Below, piece after piece: positions 13,633 through 25,709 of a stretch of DNA of 64,000 nucleotides. The stretch lies in contig OY997588.1 of the NCBI GenBank assembly GCA_963921825.1, positions 5,966,001-6,030,000 on the forward strand, written 5' to 3'. The stretch is from Erodium maritimum (Eukaryota; Streptophyta; Magnoliopsida; Geraniales; Geraniaceae). Below the pieces are notes generated by a model. That model made no database searches. It was not told the DNA's origin and saw only the letters and a program-made list of their open reading frames with translations. The translations under genes were made by a program, and so were the position numbers. The first letter of the stretch is position 1; each line of letters starts with the position of its first letter.

Positions 13633-13642
13633 ATATATAAAT
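13633..13642 (+). promoter_or_regulatory. putative TATA box of the PP2C gene
   Basis: A TATATAAATA stretch lies about 50 bp upstream of the PP2C start codon, a normal TATA spacing if the 5' UTR is short. No other promoter element was identified with confidence. Confidence 0.5.
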
Positions 13643-13691
13643 ATACCTTATCAAAGAAGCAAAGAGCATCATAGAGTATTTGACATCTCAA

Positions 13692-16600
13692 ATGGGAATC
13701 TGCATATCCTCTGCATCTTCCAATAAGATTCAAGAGACCAACAATACTGATCAAGTTGAAGATTATAGCCATGAAAATGTCATATTCATCAAAGATAAGT
13801 TCCTAAATCCTCATGGAGTTGTTGAACATAAGGGCCTTGCTTCCCTTCATTCCAAACCAGGAAGCAAAGGACTCAACCAAGATTCTGCTATTCTCTACCA
13901 GGTTCTTCATATTTTCTCTCCATCATCTCAATCTTTTTCAGGTCAAGACTTCAATATCAAGGCATAATTTGCATGATAGCTTCACAATGATTAACTCTTT
14001 GCAAACCCACTTTTTAAGTTGAAATCTTTTGTAAACTAACCTTCTTTTTAATGAATTTTCGATTTCATCCATAATGAAGGTTGCCCGATCGGATGGACCT
14101 TACCTGATTGAGGCAAGCCCACCCGATTGGATATGTTCATTAAAAATAAAAACGTAATTTTACGAAAAAAGAATTTTTATTTATTTATAAACCAAGTCTT
14201 TGAAAATAAAGACAAGGTTAAGGGCAATGCCCTCAAGTAACAATACAATCAAGAAAACATTTTCGGAGGAATCTCAACTACAAGTCTACAACCAAACCAA
14301 TAGTTGGGGAAAACCGGTCTACAACCGTAAGATTTCTGATACAATAGTGTTTAAAATGGAGACTATTTTACAAATGTACCCAAATCTCAAATAGGCCAAC
14401 CCAATGACGGGTGGTTAATGAGTTCTCTCACCTTCTTAAGGTTCCAGATCCGAACCTTAATGAATACATGCATGTTTAGGCTATCTATAATGGCGTCGAA
14501 TCGATTAGGTCTAATCTCAGTCTAATAGGTGGAAAAAAAGGTGGGCCCAATTCGTGAGAAAACGTAGGCCGAAATTATTTTTTAATTATTTGGGCCACGT
14601 GGCGATTCTCTATAAGAGAATCGGTCTTTGACAGTCTACAAGCTCATCGATTTTTATAGGGGTCGAATCGATTGAATTGTAGGTTTTGGGTTTTTTTCCC
14701 AAAAAAAGTACAAATCGACGCACAATATACGCTGTTGTGGATATTTTTAGGAGTAGGTCCGGGTGAAAATTAGGTTAAGAGTCAGACTAGGCTGATTAGG
14801 ATTTCTATTATGCTGATCTCAAATAATATATGCTTAAAATTTGTGTACTTGAATATATTTTTGTTGCTGAAACTTTGAACCATGAATAGGGTTATGGGAA
14901 TCATGAAGGGACACTTTGTGGGGTGTTTGATGGGCATGGGCCCAACGGTCACATAGTGAGCAAGATGGTGAGAAACCGATTGCCTTCACTCTTGTTGGCC
15001 ATGATCAACAAGCTCAAAGAAGACCAAAGTCCGAGCAAGGACTTGCGTGGATGGGAAGAGGCTTGCACTAGTGCCTTCAAGGTGGTGGACAAGGAGATCA
15101 AGCTCCAACATAACCTAGACTCCTCTTGCAGTGGAACCACCGCTATCATCGTCATCAGACGGGTAAAACTATAACATGTTCGTTACTGGTTCTGATCCTT
15201 GTACCTATAAAACATTGATTCTAAATGGTGATACTTTAGGGTGAAGATCTTGTGATAGCTAATCTTGGAGACTCAAGAGCTGTGATGGGGATAGTGACTG
15301 AGGAGGGTGGAGTAGAGGCTGTGCAGTTGACTACTGATTTGAAGCCTAGTGTGCCTTGTAAGCCTATCTCCCCCTAGCTGGTTGGTTATATTTATATGGG
15401 TTAAATATTAAATCTTATTTTTAAATATTGATCATAAACACTATATAACTTAACGTTTTAAAATGAGCAATATCTTAAAATTTAAGTACGAGACTTTGTT
15501 AGTAAAAACATATAGAATATTCCATTCCGTTAGTCATATGAACTCAATAGATGTTAAAATAACATTTTCCCCTTGAAATATTTGACCTCTATACATTTCG
15601 TAAAGAATAATAACGAGTGTACAATTGTAATGTTCCTTATAAAATGTTTAGAGGCCAGACAGTTAAGGGAAAACGTCATTTTACCATCCACTATATGACA
15701 CTTTAGGTCATATGACTAACAGAATTCAATATTCCATCTATTTTTATTAACAAAATCGCATGCCTAATAATTAATTTAGTGTGTTTGTCATTTTAAAACG
15801 TTGAATATTGTAGTGTTCGTGACCAATACTTAAGTAAGTTTCGATATTTAACCTTATATATACATGGGTACGTACGAAAACATACACCAAGCCAATGACC
15901 TTTCTTCTCAAAAGTTGATCTGGTCTATCTATGAGTCGGGTGTGTTTTTGGGAAAACCACATGTCCAAAGTTTTTTTTCCCTAAAAAACATAAGTACATG
16001 AGGCATTGACTATCTATCAGGTGCATACACGTGGTATTGAAAGCGGATAGGCTAGTTTTGTAAATTTTATTCAAATCAGGTCATTTATGAGATCGCATGG
16101 TCGTAATTAAAAGATCAATTATGTTTGTTGGTGTAACCATAACCTTTATAAGTGACACTTTATTTTTATATTATTTTCAAGTGAAAAAGTTATTGCAAGG
16201 TCAATTTGCATGTTTATCATTGGGAATTCTTGTTTGATTGATCGGTGGTTGTTTTGGAATTCTTGTTTGATTGATCAGTGGTTGTGTTTTGTGAACTTTG
16301 CAGCTGAAGCAGAGAGGATAAGGAAGTGCAATGGTAGAGTGATGGCTCTCAAGGAAGAGCCTCACATCCAACGAGTGTGGCTGCCACATGAGGACGCTCC
16401 TGGCCTCGCCATGTCTCGAGCTTTCGGAGACTCCATGCTCAAGAACCACGGCGTCACCGTCGTGCCTGACCTCACTTACCGGCGCCTGACTACCGGAGAC
16501 CAGTTTCTCGTGCTTGCAACCGATGGGGTACGTAACATCACTCTTAATTAGCATGTGTTCATGTGTTTCGTGTCAATTAATGTTTGATATATATATGTAT

Positions 16601-16803
16601 TTGTTTTTGATGGAGTTAAGGTTTGGGATGTGCTGAGCAACGAGGAAGTGGCGTCGATTGTTTGGTCGGCGGAGAGCGAGAGCGACAGTGCGAGGGCGGT
16701 GGTGGAGGCGGCGGCTGAGGGTTGGAAGCTCAAGTTTCCGTCGTCCAAGGTGGACGACTGCACTGTGGTTTGTCTATTTTTGCACAAGAGGACAAGGGTT
16801 TAG
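13692..16803 (+). CDS. protein phosphatase 2C (PPM family, clade-E-like)
   Basis: Mg/Mn-dependent Ser/Thr protein phosphatase. Exons 13692-13901, 14890-15162, 15240-15357, 16304-16527 and 16621-16803 join in frame to 335 residues. PP2C motifs are in order: CGVFDGHGPNGH near residues 80-90 (metal-binding Asp84), SCSGTTA, ANLGDSRA, GLAMSRAFGD, LATDGVWDVLS (Asp274) and KVDDCTVVCLFL (Asp ~320). The N-terminus MGIC offers Gly2 for myristoylation and Cys4 for palmitoylation, as in plant clade E PP2Cs, so plasma-membrane attachment is likely. Both conserved metal-site aspartates are present, so the enzyme should be active. Introns 3 and 4 contain a MITE and a 33-bp tandem duplication. The closest family member cannot be fixed without a search. 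Confidence 0.93.
15398..15853. repeat. MITE in PP2C intron 3
   Basis: The left end GGTTAAATATTAAATCTTATTT and the right end (read inverted) GGTTAAATATCGAAACTTACTT match, and the arms continue to pair (CGTTTTAAAATGA, CATATGACT.AACAGAAT). It is the same family as the split element at 886-2110. Flanks share only TTATAT, so the target duplication is unclear. No ORF. Confidence 0.7.
16223..16288. repeat. 33-bp tandem duplication in PP2C intron 3
   Basis: Two copies of a unit beginning GGAATTCTTGTTTGATTGAT start at 16223 and 16256 and differ by one base (CGGTGG versus CAGTGG). The duplication ends just before the acceptor of exon 4 and includes T-rich sequence that could affect acceptor use. Confidence 0.85.
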
Positions 16804-16946
16804 TTGGGTTCGTGAGACCTTCTAAGCTCTTCAACTGTAATCAGTAATATATATGTCACCGTTATTAGGTGGAATGATGATAAACTGAATTAATAATGGC
16901 AGTAGATATGCGGAATGGAATGCCTTTGATTTTGACGTATTTCTAA

Positions 16947-17374
16947 GGGTAAACTCCAAATACTTACTCTAAATTTGTAGTGTTTAACTGATATATATTA
17001 TAAAGTTTTTTTTAACTAATACATACTCAAATGTTTAGTTATATAACAAATACCCCAAGCCGTTAATTAAAATGACTAAAATACCCTCACTGATTTTTTA
17101 AATAATTTTTATATAGAAAATTGAAGTGATTTTTAAAACAAAATTGAAGTGATTTAATAAGTAAATATGTGTATATATAACAAAAGTGATTTTTAAAATA
17201 ATTTTTATAAATAATAATTGAAGTGTATTGGAGGGTATTTTCGTCCTGACATCTTGGACTATTTGTTATATCATATATGACTAAACATCTGAGTAAATAT
17301 CAGTTTTAAAGAAAAACTTTAGGTAAGTATCAGTTAAACACTACAAGTTTGGAGTAGGTATTTGTAATTTACCC
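16947..17374. mobile_element. MULE-type MITE
   Basis: Ends GGGTAAACTCCAAATACTTA and TAGGTATTTGTAATTTACCC are terminal inverted repeats, with further arm pairing (ACTGATATTTAC, CTAAACAT..GAGTA). Flanks TATTTCTAA and TATTTCCGA match at 7 of 9 positions. It shares the GGGTAAA-TACAAAT-TA terminal logic with the larger element at 17544-19077, so both belong to one MULE lineage. No ORF in 428 bp. Confidence 0.75.
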
Positions 17375-17419
17375 TATTTCCGATTAATCTGTTTATTAGA
17401 TCACGAATTTAAAATAATT

Positions 17420-20072
17420 TTTTTTTTGATTAGCAATTTTTTTCAATTAAAAAGACCAGACTTTCCAAGAAGGAAACAAAGGTCAGGAGACTGAATACTC
17501 AGCTCTCCCAAAGACCAAAGAGAAGAACAATACAAAGATAGAAGGGTAAATTACAAATGCTAACCTCATACTTTACACGATTAACCGATACCTACCCCAA
17601 TCTTTTTTTGTAACCAATACCTACTCAATTGTTATCGAAATATAACAGATAGCCCCTGCCGTCTGATTTTCCATCCATTTTCTGTTAGTTTTTTCAAAAA
17701 TACCCATAATACCCTTAACATCTTTCAAATTATTTTAATATTTTTAAAAATTCATAAAAATCATTTTTTTATAAATTCAGTTTTTATTTAAGAAAAATAT
17801 TTTTATTTTCAAAAATTCATATTTTAATTTAAAAATCATATTATATTTTTAAAATTCAGTTTTTATTTAAAATAAATATAAAACTCGGATTTTTATTTTC
17901 AATAATTTCTTTCTTTTATTTAATTTTATTTCATTTTGATACCTTATCAGGTTTTGTTTTCTTTAATTTTTTTGCTCAAAATTCCTCTCTATCAGATCAT
18001 CTTCTTCGTGAAACCAAAATAGAAGTCCCCATCCAACTCTATCCAAATCAAAACTTCATCTCTCATCAAAATCACAAATTACATGGACTTTTTGTTATAT
18101 TGTAGTACAACACAGACCACAACACAAATCACAGAATGACATCTTGCAAATCTGTTTGGTAGAAATTAAAAGATAGAAAAGAAGATGAACTAGTATATAT
18201 TTTGTAGAAATTGAACATGGGCAAAAAAAAATCAGATTTGGAGTAACAGAGACGCAAATCCTTAACCTTTCAACTGGAATATGATTTAGACTTTAATTGC
18301 AGCAACATAGACGGAAATCTATGATTCAGACTTTTATCTCAAAAAAAAAACCTTTCAACCGGACTACAGAGCTTCCCATGAACATCCATTTTCTCTGCAA
18401 CAAAATTTTCTCCGCCTCTCCAAAATCATATTTTCTAATCCATCGTTTTCAAGAAATAAGAAACTCAGATCTAAAACACCCACATGATTTCCAGAAAAAA
18501 AAAAATCAAAACTAAGATCGAAAATTATCTCAATCTCAGACGAAGGAGAGCAAAAAACTCAGATCTCAACTGTTCCTCAATCAAAAAAATTGAGATCTAA
18601 TATGTAAATAAAAAAGGATGAACAACAGAGCTCATCTCCGCCATGGCTAGTTGTTCCTCTCCTTGCATCGCCGGCTAACTCCCCAGATCTATCGTCTTTG
18701 GTGGCGAAGCTAGGTCCGGCGAGCCTGTGGCGGTGGAGCCTCCCCAAACCCATCGGCTCCACCATTAGAGAGGAAAATATCGAATCTTCCCCCTAAACCC
18801 AGCTGCGAATCGAAGGGGAGAGCTTTGGATTTGGTAGGTTTTGATATGAATGGAGGCGAGGATGTTAATGAGGTATAGGGTGTTTGGTATATTTGAAAGA
18901 TGTTAAGGGTATTATGGGTATTTTTGAAAAAACTAACAGAAAATGGATGGAAAATCAGACGGCAGGGGCTATCTATTATATTTCGATAACAATTGAGTAG
19001 GTATCGGTTACAAAAAAAGATTGGGGTAGGTATCGGTTAATCGTGTAAAGTATGGGGTATGCATTTGTAATTTACCCAAGATAGAAAGAGAAGGGTCTAA
19101 CAAAAGCCTATACCCATTAAAACACCTCAGAAAACAGAGAAAGAAACAAACAACACAGAGAAAGGTCTCAAGCCTTAAAACCAAACAGAAAAGGCTCAAG
19201 GACCAAAAGGCCAGGGCAGGCCCAAACAAAGCCAGGCCCGAACCCACAACAAGAAAAAAGAAAAAAACGAAAAAACCCTAACCCCCAAATCGGCGCCGCC
19301 CCTCACCGAATCTTGAACAACCAGCAGCCTCCACCAACATCCTTACCCCTTCCACTTCACAACTCCAGAAGTGCCAAAGGCAAAACCACCACAACCGGTG
19401 GCCCCGACCACACAGAGTCGGGAAGAGGGGGAGTGAGGAGGGAAGAGAGTGAAGAATACTGATCGAGCTGCACTCCGAAGTCGAGGAAATACCGCAGCCG
19501 AGTCAATCTCTGCACCAATGCAACCCCGAGGCCAGCACCACCAGGGAGAGAAATAGAACGAGGAAATCGATCTCGTCGCCGGACATACGAGAATCGGATC
19601 CAAACCCTACGGACAACGGTGACTCCCGACAAGCCCATTCCCGCCCCCAAACGAAACCAAGACCACTCTGCACTGCTCGGCTCCCAAATCTGAAGCCCGT
19701 CTGAGCCAACACCCACGACGATCCTGCCGGAGAGTTCGCCTCTAGCCTCTCAGATCTCCACCGGTCAAGAAAGGAGAGGGGAAAGAGGCGAAACAGAGAA
19801 GAAGGTTTTGTAGGGGAAGAGAGGCGACCAGATCTGGGATCAACCCTAGATCTGAAAAATTGGAGGTCGAAACGAAGAGGAAGGAGGAGGCCCGAATCAG
19901 AAGAAGGTAGAAGGGAGGAGGGGCAAAGAGGAGACAACAAGGCGAAGGTTACAGGTGGCTCACAAGGCCGAGGCCAAGTGAGCCACCGACGGCGGCAAGA
20001 CGGGGAAGAAGGCTAGGGTTAGAGGAGAAGAGGTTTCTAGAGAGAGGTGGGACACTCTCTCTCTAGAACTGC
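17420..20072 (-). mobile_element. LINE-like retroposon, interrupted by a MULE
   Basis: A perfect 14-bp target duplication AATTTAAAATAATT lies at 17406-17419 and 20073-20086. The left end (3' end on the minus strand) is a poly-A run preceded by TTGCTAATC. Without the nested MULE and its duplication the insert is about 1.1 kb. The 5' half (19343-20072) is GC-rich and carries overlapping minus-strand ORFs of up to 145 residues with no reverse-transcriptase motif, so the copy is non-autonomous. The same TTGCTRAT plus poly-A tail appears at 34.9 kb and 25.1 kb. Confidence 0.78.
17544..19077. mobile_element. MULE (possible Pack-MULE) with ~200-bp TIRs
   Basis: The terminal inverted repeats extend about 190 bp, from GGGTAAATTACAAATGCTAA at 17544 to TTTGTAATTTACCC at 19077. 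They include TTAACCGATACCTACCCCAA and ATGGATGGAAAATCAGACGG-type blocks on the two sides. A perfect 9-bp duplication AAGATAGAA lies at 17535-17543 and 19078-19086, diagnostic for Mutator-like elements. No MURA transposase is seen. A GC-rich internal segment (about 18620-18830), including a 62-residue minus-strand ORF, differs in composition from the AT-rich arms and may be captured host sequence. Confidence 0.9.
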
Positions 20073-20086
20073 AATTTAAAATAATT

Positions 20087-21146
20087 ATAATTACTCATAC
20101 TTCATATCTAACGTAGAATCCTTCAAAAAAAAAAAAACAGGGTCAAACTCTCATTCGTTGATATGTGGACAAATCTGGGTCAAGAAACCTACTTCTTAAC
20201 TAAGGGTTAAGGGTTCAACATTTGATTGATCTACTAATATGGTGTTAGAGCCTTATATCTAAATGGCTCACGATTTCGGTTAGCAAAATAGTGAATTGCG
20301 ATATGCGTGTCGTACGATATGAAATACGCGCGGTTCATTCGGTTTTGATTCACTATTTAGCGAATTGGGTTCGCGACTCGTGGTTCACGAGTCGCGATCG
20401 ATCAATCAAAAGAGGCCACGTGGTGCTAATATAGCAGAAAAGAGTTGTTGGCTCTGTCAACAGCTAGTTCAACAGATCCTAAAAAAAATGGCTAGTTCAA
20501 CGGTAAGTTTTTTTTAATCAAAATTATTACGTTTAACCAAGGTTTAAAAAAAATGCTAGGCACTAGCCGGACAGATAGACCCTTAGGATATTAATCGGAT
20601 ATATATATATATTTAATTTTTTAACAAATATGTTATTATATATGTATGAACAAAATATTATTTTATTATAAAAAAATAATAACAAACATTTAAAAAATAC
20701 AAAAAACATATATTTGTTACATACATATCTTTAAATGACAAGAATATTCAAATAAACAACGTCATTATTATTATTATGTAAAAACACTAGTAATAAAAAA
20801 ATTAAAAACTAATATGATATTGTCCTTAAAAAGATAAAAATATCAATAAAAAAAGATACAACATTAACGTCCACAATTATTTAAGATGTAAGTATATATA
20901 TCATATATGATTATTAATTTTATAATTAACTTTAGAAATGAAAATTACATATATTTAATACATATTTTTAAATAATAATGATAATAATAAAAGATTAGTA
21001 GCAAATATTTAAGATAAAACCATAAAAATCGGATCAATATTGTTAAAATCCCCGTCTAAACATCGATTAATCCCCACCTATGCATAAAATAAGAAACACC
21101 ATTTGTTCTTTGATGAAATGTGTCTGCGGCCTCCACAGACTTTTTA
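20087..21146. other. intergenic, transposon debris
   Basis: AT-rich sequence. A stretch at 20270-20420 rich in CGCGA/GTCGCG palindromic words resembles sequence at 25860-25960 next to a Harbinger ORF1 remnant, and is probably related debris. 20540-21060 has a TGCTAGGCACTAGCC start and an ATCGATTAATCC end of the kind seen in common plant MITEs. No gene was seen. Confidence 0.45.
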
Positions 21147-21443
21147 GAGCATCTCCAACGGTCGTGGTAGGCGCTGCCACGACTCGTTGTGTCAAGGGGT
21201 CGTGTCAGAGGTGGCGTGTCAAGGGGTCGTTGCAGGATCCTGCCACGACCCGACGTCGTGGTAGGGGTAATTTAGAAGAGAGAGAAATGTTATTTTGCTT
21301 GAAAACAACTACAATCCATGACTCCCTACCACTAGTCATGGCAGACAATTGGAGAAGCCATGATAAAGAGGAGAGAGAAAGCCAAAAAACACTTTCTACC
21401 TTGTCTTCTTAACACTAGTCAGAACAGATCATTGGAGATGTTC
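21147..21443. mobile_element. Tourist/Harbinger-type MITE
   Basis: Ends GAGCATCTCCAACGGTC and CATTGGAGATGTTC are inverted repeats flanked by TTA on both sides (21144-21146 and 21444-21446), the PIF/Harbinger target signature. It contains several GTGTCAAGGGGTCGTG-like words. The element at 52023-52306 is an inverted relative. The 110-residue ORF inside it is not considered coding. Confidence 0.85.
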
Positions 21444-21876
21444 TTATGCGGCGTATGTTGTAGGTTTTAGAAACAAAGTATAGTACTATCGAAACAACAC
21501 CGTATTAGATAACAAACCTCATGCACCCCAAATTATCGAAACGGTGTCGTGCTTCTTAGTTCCCCACTCCCGAGCGAGGTTGCATCCTCCTCTTAGACTT
21601 ATCGGTAATAGACACTAACAGTTTCATGAACACATGTGATATCACTCTAATTTACACGGTAAAATAGTGTTTGAGTCTGGTATTTTTTTGGAGGATCCAA
21701 CGTCAACATTCACATTCTGTGTTGACGGTTGCTTAACAAATCAAACATGTATCAATTATGTCATAGCTTTTTGCACCCAAATAAGCAACTATTGTGGTTG
21801 AAGTTATGTTGTACAGATCAAAATGTAAACTCCAAAATGCCACGTCACCTGAGCTCTTGTGGGCCCTATGCACTCA

Positions 21877-21889
21877 CACGTGGACCAAT
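21877..21889 (+). promoter_or_regulatory. G-box and CCAAT box upstream of VPE
   Basis: CACGTG at 21877-21882 is followed by CCAAT at 21885-21889, about 100 bp before the VPE start codon. A further ACGT core (GCCACGTCACC) lies near 21840. These suggest bZIP/bHLH and NF-Y input, compatible with seed or stress regulation. Functional use is inferred. Confidence 0.5.
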
Positions 21890-21922
21890 AAGATCAACGC
21901 AAGCTACCCACTTTCCTGCCAA

Positions 21923-21930
21923 TATATATA
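21923..21930 (+). promoter_or_regulatory. putative TATA box of VPE
   Basis: TATATATA lies 53 bp upstream of the VPE ATG at 21983. With the G-box and CCAAT box just upstream it makes a compact, plausible core promoter. Confidence 0.55.
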
Positions 21931-21982
21931 GGCACGGATAGCATCAAATTGATCACAGTTGCCGAAGTCACGCCAAACTACC

Positions 21983-24900
21983 ATGCCTCGCTTTCCCGCC
22001 GCTGCCGTCGTTCTAGCCATCATCGCCGTCTCGGGTTTCGCCGCCGCAGCTCGACACATCGACGGGAACCCGATCCGACTGCCCTCTGAAGCTTCCAGAT
22101 TCTTCCGCAACGGTGGTTCGGAGGTTGTCGGCGGCGGCGACGCCGTGGGAATCCGGTGGGCGGTTCTGATCGCAGGCTCTAACGGCTACTGGAATTACAG
22201 GCACCAGGTGATTTTCGAATTTTGATTTTAAGCTCGATTTTTGTCCAATTTTCATGTCTTTTTCTGAATTTGCATGGATTTTCACCTTGAAAATGATGTG
22301 CGAATATAATAATATATGGTTATAATATGTGTTCCTCTTCCGTTGGATGATGATATAGAAATTAGGGGCTCGATTTAATTTCAGATAGGTTTTGTTCGCA
22401 ATTTCTCGGAAGTTCAAACATTTTGCCACTCGAATTTGAGCTGAAAAAATGTTTTGATTTGGATATTTGGAAGTTCCAGAAGTTGGGCTTGATCAGGAAA
22501 CTTAAGCATGTGGTGAAACTAAAGCTATATTGGAAATTGACCATTACAATTTTTGCTGTTCTGTATTTAAATTATAAAGCTGTGACCTAGATATTTGATT
22601 GTCTTCACTAGATGTTTCAGTCTCATCCTTACAATTTTCAGATGAATATGTGAATGAACTGAGCATGCTTTGGTGATATGGGATCTTAATTTTTATAATA
22701 GAACCACAAATAGATATGATCGCAAAAACCTTGAGTTTGTGCATGATCAATACCAGCGTTTGAAGGTAATGTACGGAAATTGCTCATAAGAATGCTATGG
22801 GGTTCTCTGTTGTAAGGAATTGTTGCAAATACTCAAAGATGGGTGCATTGAATGTGTGATTTAATGCTAATGGCATCGTATGTATATCTCCGTTATATCT
22901 CAAATCTTGAAGGCAATTCTAAGTTCTATCGAACTTATATACCGAAAAGCATTTTGAACTCCATTGCCCTTCTTCTATCTTCTAGGCTGATATTTGCCAT
23001 GCCTATCAACTCTTGAAAAAGGGTGGGCTGAAGGATGAAAACATCATTACTTTCATGTACGATGACATTGCTTCGCATAAAGAGAACCCTAGGCCTGGTG
23101 TCATCATAAACAGTCCACATGGCGAAGATGTTTACAAGGGAGTCCAAAAGGTCAGTATTCTTTCCTAAAATTGTACCCTATCTATAGTTTACATTTTCGT
23201 TTCCTGTTTGTTTATCTTATGGTCAACTTTTCTTATGGCAGGATTACACCGGGGAAAATGTTACCATTAACAACTTTTTCAACGTGATCCTTGGGAACAG
23301 ATCTGCTCTGATAGGGGGAAGTGGGAAGGTTGTCGATAGTGGACCAGATGATCACATCTTCATATACTATAGTGATCATGGGGGTCCAGGGGTGCTTGGT
23401 TAGTATCTACTGGCTCTGTATTTGGCCTTAATGTGTAGGTACAAGGTTGTCAAATTTTTCGTCTTATTTTCCATGTTCTATTCTTGTGTTAGGGATGCCA
23501 ACCAGTCCCTACATTTATGCGGATGATCTGATAGATGTCTTGAAAAAAAAGCATGCTTCTGGGACTTATAAAAGCTTGGTAAATTTCTAGTTGAATCATT
23601 TACTCGATCCATATCACATTCTTGAACTTCATATTTAAAACTGCAGGTGTTTTATCTTGAAGCTTGTGAGTCTGGAAGCATATTTGAGGGTCTTCTTCCT
23701 GAAGGTTTGAATATATATGCAACCACAGCAGCAAATGCTGAAGAGAGCAGTTGGGGAACCTACTGCCCAGGAGAGGATCCTAGCCCTCCCCCGGAGTACG
23801 AAACCTGTTTGGGTGACTTGTATAGTGTTGCCTGGATGGAGGATAGGTGAGCACAACTTTGAAATCTCTATATGTTGTTCTATAGGTACTCTAATTAATG
23901 GATTGTTGTGGGTAATTGGAAAGATCACACAGTGTTTTCAGAACTTCCAAATTGTTTGGTTCTGCTATAATGATTTGAATTGGAAACATCACACAAGTGG
24001 TTTCTTATTACATGTCTAAATTGTTCAAATACTACAAGTTCAGACTCGTGTTTCCTTCATTGTTTACAGTGACATACACAATCTACGGTCAGAAACTTTG
24101 CACCAGCAATATGAACTGGTAAGAGCTACAGTTGAACAACATTATTTGGCAGTTTGAAAATATTCATATTAATCATCTCGTTACCTTCTAATCACGTTAC
24201 CACCAAAATCTAATACCGTATGTTCAAGTACATATGTTTGCATCCAGAAATTGTTGGGTTGACTTCACTTCACCTGATTATTAACTATTGATATGATCTT
24301 CATTATTAATATTACGAGTTCATTTTGATGTCCTTTGCATGGCAGGTTAAGAGGAGAACGGCAAATGCAGATGGCATTTCCTCTTATGGTTCCCATGTCA
24401 TGCAATATGGTAACATAGGGCTCAGCAAGGACAACGTTTACACATACATAGGCACAAATCCTGCAAATGATAACTCTACTTTTGTGGCTGAAAACTTCTT
24501 AATGCTACCTTCAAAACCTGTTAACCAACGTGACGCCGACCTCCTCCACTTCTGGGATAAGGTCTGTTTCAGTATCTTCAATATCATAGTTAACCTCTTG
24601 CCTTTGAGAAACTGCCTCAGGCTTTAAACTTATTATCTCTCTATATCATTCAGTTCCGCAAGGCCCCTGAGGGCTCACCTAGGAAAGTTGAAGCCCAGAA
24701 GGATTTTGTTGAAGCAATGGCACATAGAGTGCATATAGATCATAGCGTGAAACTTATCGGAAAGCTCTTATTTGGAATTGGAAAAGGGCCAGAGGTCCTC
24801 AGATCTATTCGACCTGCTGGACAGCCTCTTGTTGATGATTGGAAGTGCCTTAAAACAATGGTAATATCTGCAATTTTGACCTGCTCCTTTGTTGATAGTA

Positions 24901-25327
24901 TACAGTTCCACTAATAAAATCTTGTAACTAAGGCTTGCTTATCCAACTGGTCAAATACTTGAACTTGGGTCCATGAGACCAGGGTTCCAAGTCCGGTCAG
25001 CGGTACCTCGAAGCATTTTATGTCCAATATCTATTGGGCCTCTTTGGGCTTTCCCAACTCACGTTGGGTTTCTTTGATCTCTACCAACTCTTTGTTGGGT
25101 CATTTATATAATTGCTGATAAAAAAATTGATACTCTGTATTTAGGTTAGGGCATTTGAGGCTCATTGTGGAGCTATCTCCCAGTATGGGATGAAACACAT
25201 GCGGTCCTTTGCAAATATATGCAATGCTGGAATCCAACAGGAGCAGATGGCTGAGGCGGCAGCGCAAGCTTGCATGCACGTGCCTTCTGGACCTTGGAGC
25301 TCTCTTCATAGGGGGTTCAGTGCGTGA
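21983..25327 (+). CDS. VPE: vacuolar processing enzyme (legumain, C13; beta-VPE-like)
   Basis: Asparaginyl endopeptidase that matures seed storage and vacuolar proteins and shows caspase-1-like activity. Exons 21983-22207, 22986-23150, 23242-23398, 23493-23578, 23647-23846, 24070-24118, 24346-24561, 24654-24860 and 25145-25327 join in frame to 495 residues, full family length. An N-terminal signal peptide (hydrophobic [18 protein letters not shown]) targets the secretory/vacuolar route. The catalytic dyad is visible: His176 in YYSDHGGPG and Cys218 in [10 protein letters not shown]. The sequence [20 protein letters not shown] follows, then a C-terminal prodomain with SLHRGFSA at the end. [13 protein letters not shown] and [12 protein letters not shown] fit beta/seed-type VPEs, but subtype is inferred from memory. 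The upstream in-frame codon at 21959 is TTG, so 21983 is the start. Intron 8 carries a SINE-like repeat. Confidence 0.95.
24917..25127 (+). repeat. SINE-like repeat in VPE intron 8
   Basis: The 5' part resembles RNA polymerase III promoter boxes: CTTGCTTATCCAACTGGTC, roughly like box A, and GGGTTCCAAGTCC, like box B. The 3' end is TTGCTGATAAAAAAA, the same tail as the LINE-like copies in this window. Clear target duplications were not found, so the boundaries are approximate. Confidence 0.55.
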
Positions 25328-25709
25328 ACTCTGCTAAACCCCTGCACAGTTGGGAAGATGGAAGAAGAAAGAAGCTTGTTCTGTTTTAACATATGGTCCT
25401 AACTTAATATTATGCTATTATTTAGAGATCATTGTGGCGATGTGTACCTGTAATGTTGTGATCTTGGGTTGCTTCAGTGTAAATATGCAACAAAAGAAAG
25501 TTACTAGGTTACTTGTAATGAAAATGCACAGATGTGATGACAAGAAATGTGATAGTTGGAGTAATTGAAAATTTAGAAGAGAAGTAGTTACGAATACAGT
25601 GCACCACCAAGTAATGGCTTAATGCAATTTAAATGTTCAGGTTGTATGGATATGTGAGATTGCTCTCTCAAACTCGTGCTCTCTCACATGCTGGAAGCTC
25701 TTGCTCTAA

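Noticed and set aside
19343..19940. Minus-strand ORFs of 86-145 codons as a host gene
   Set aside because: They lie within the LINE-like retroposon defined by a 14-bp duplication, overlap each other and show no recognisable domain.
21959..21982. Upstream extension of the VPE start (MPKSRQTT...)
   Set aside because: The codon at 21959 is TTG; the first ATG is 21983 and gives a normal signal peptide.
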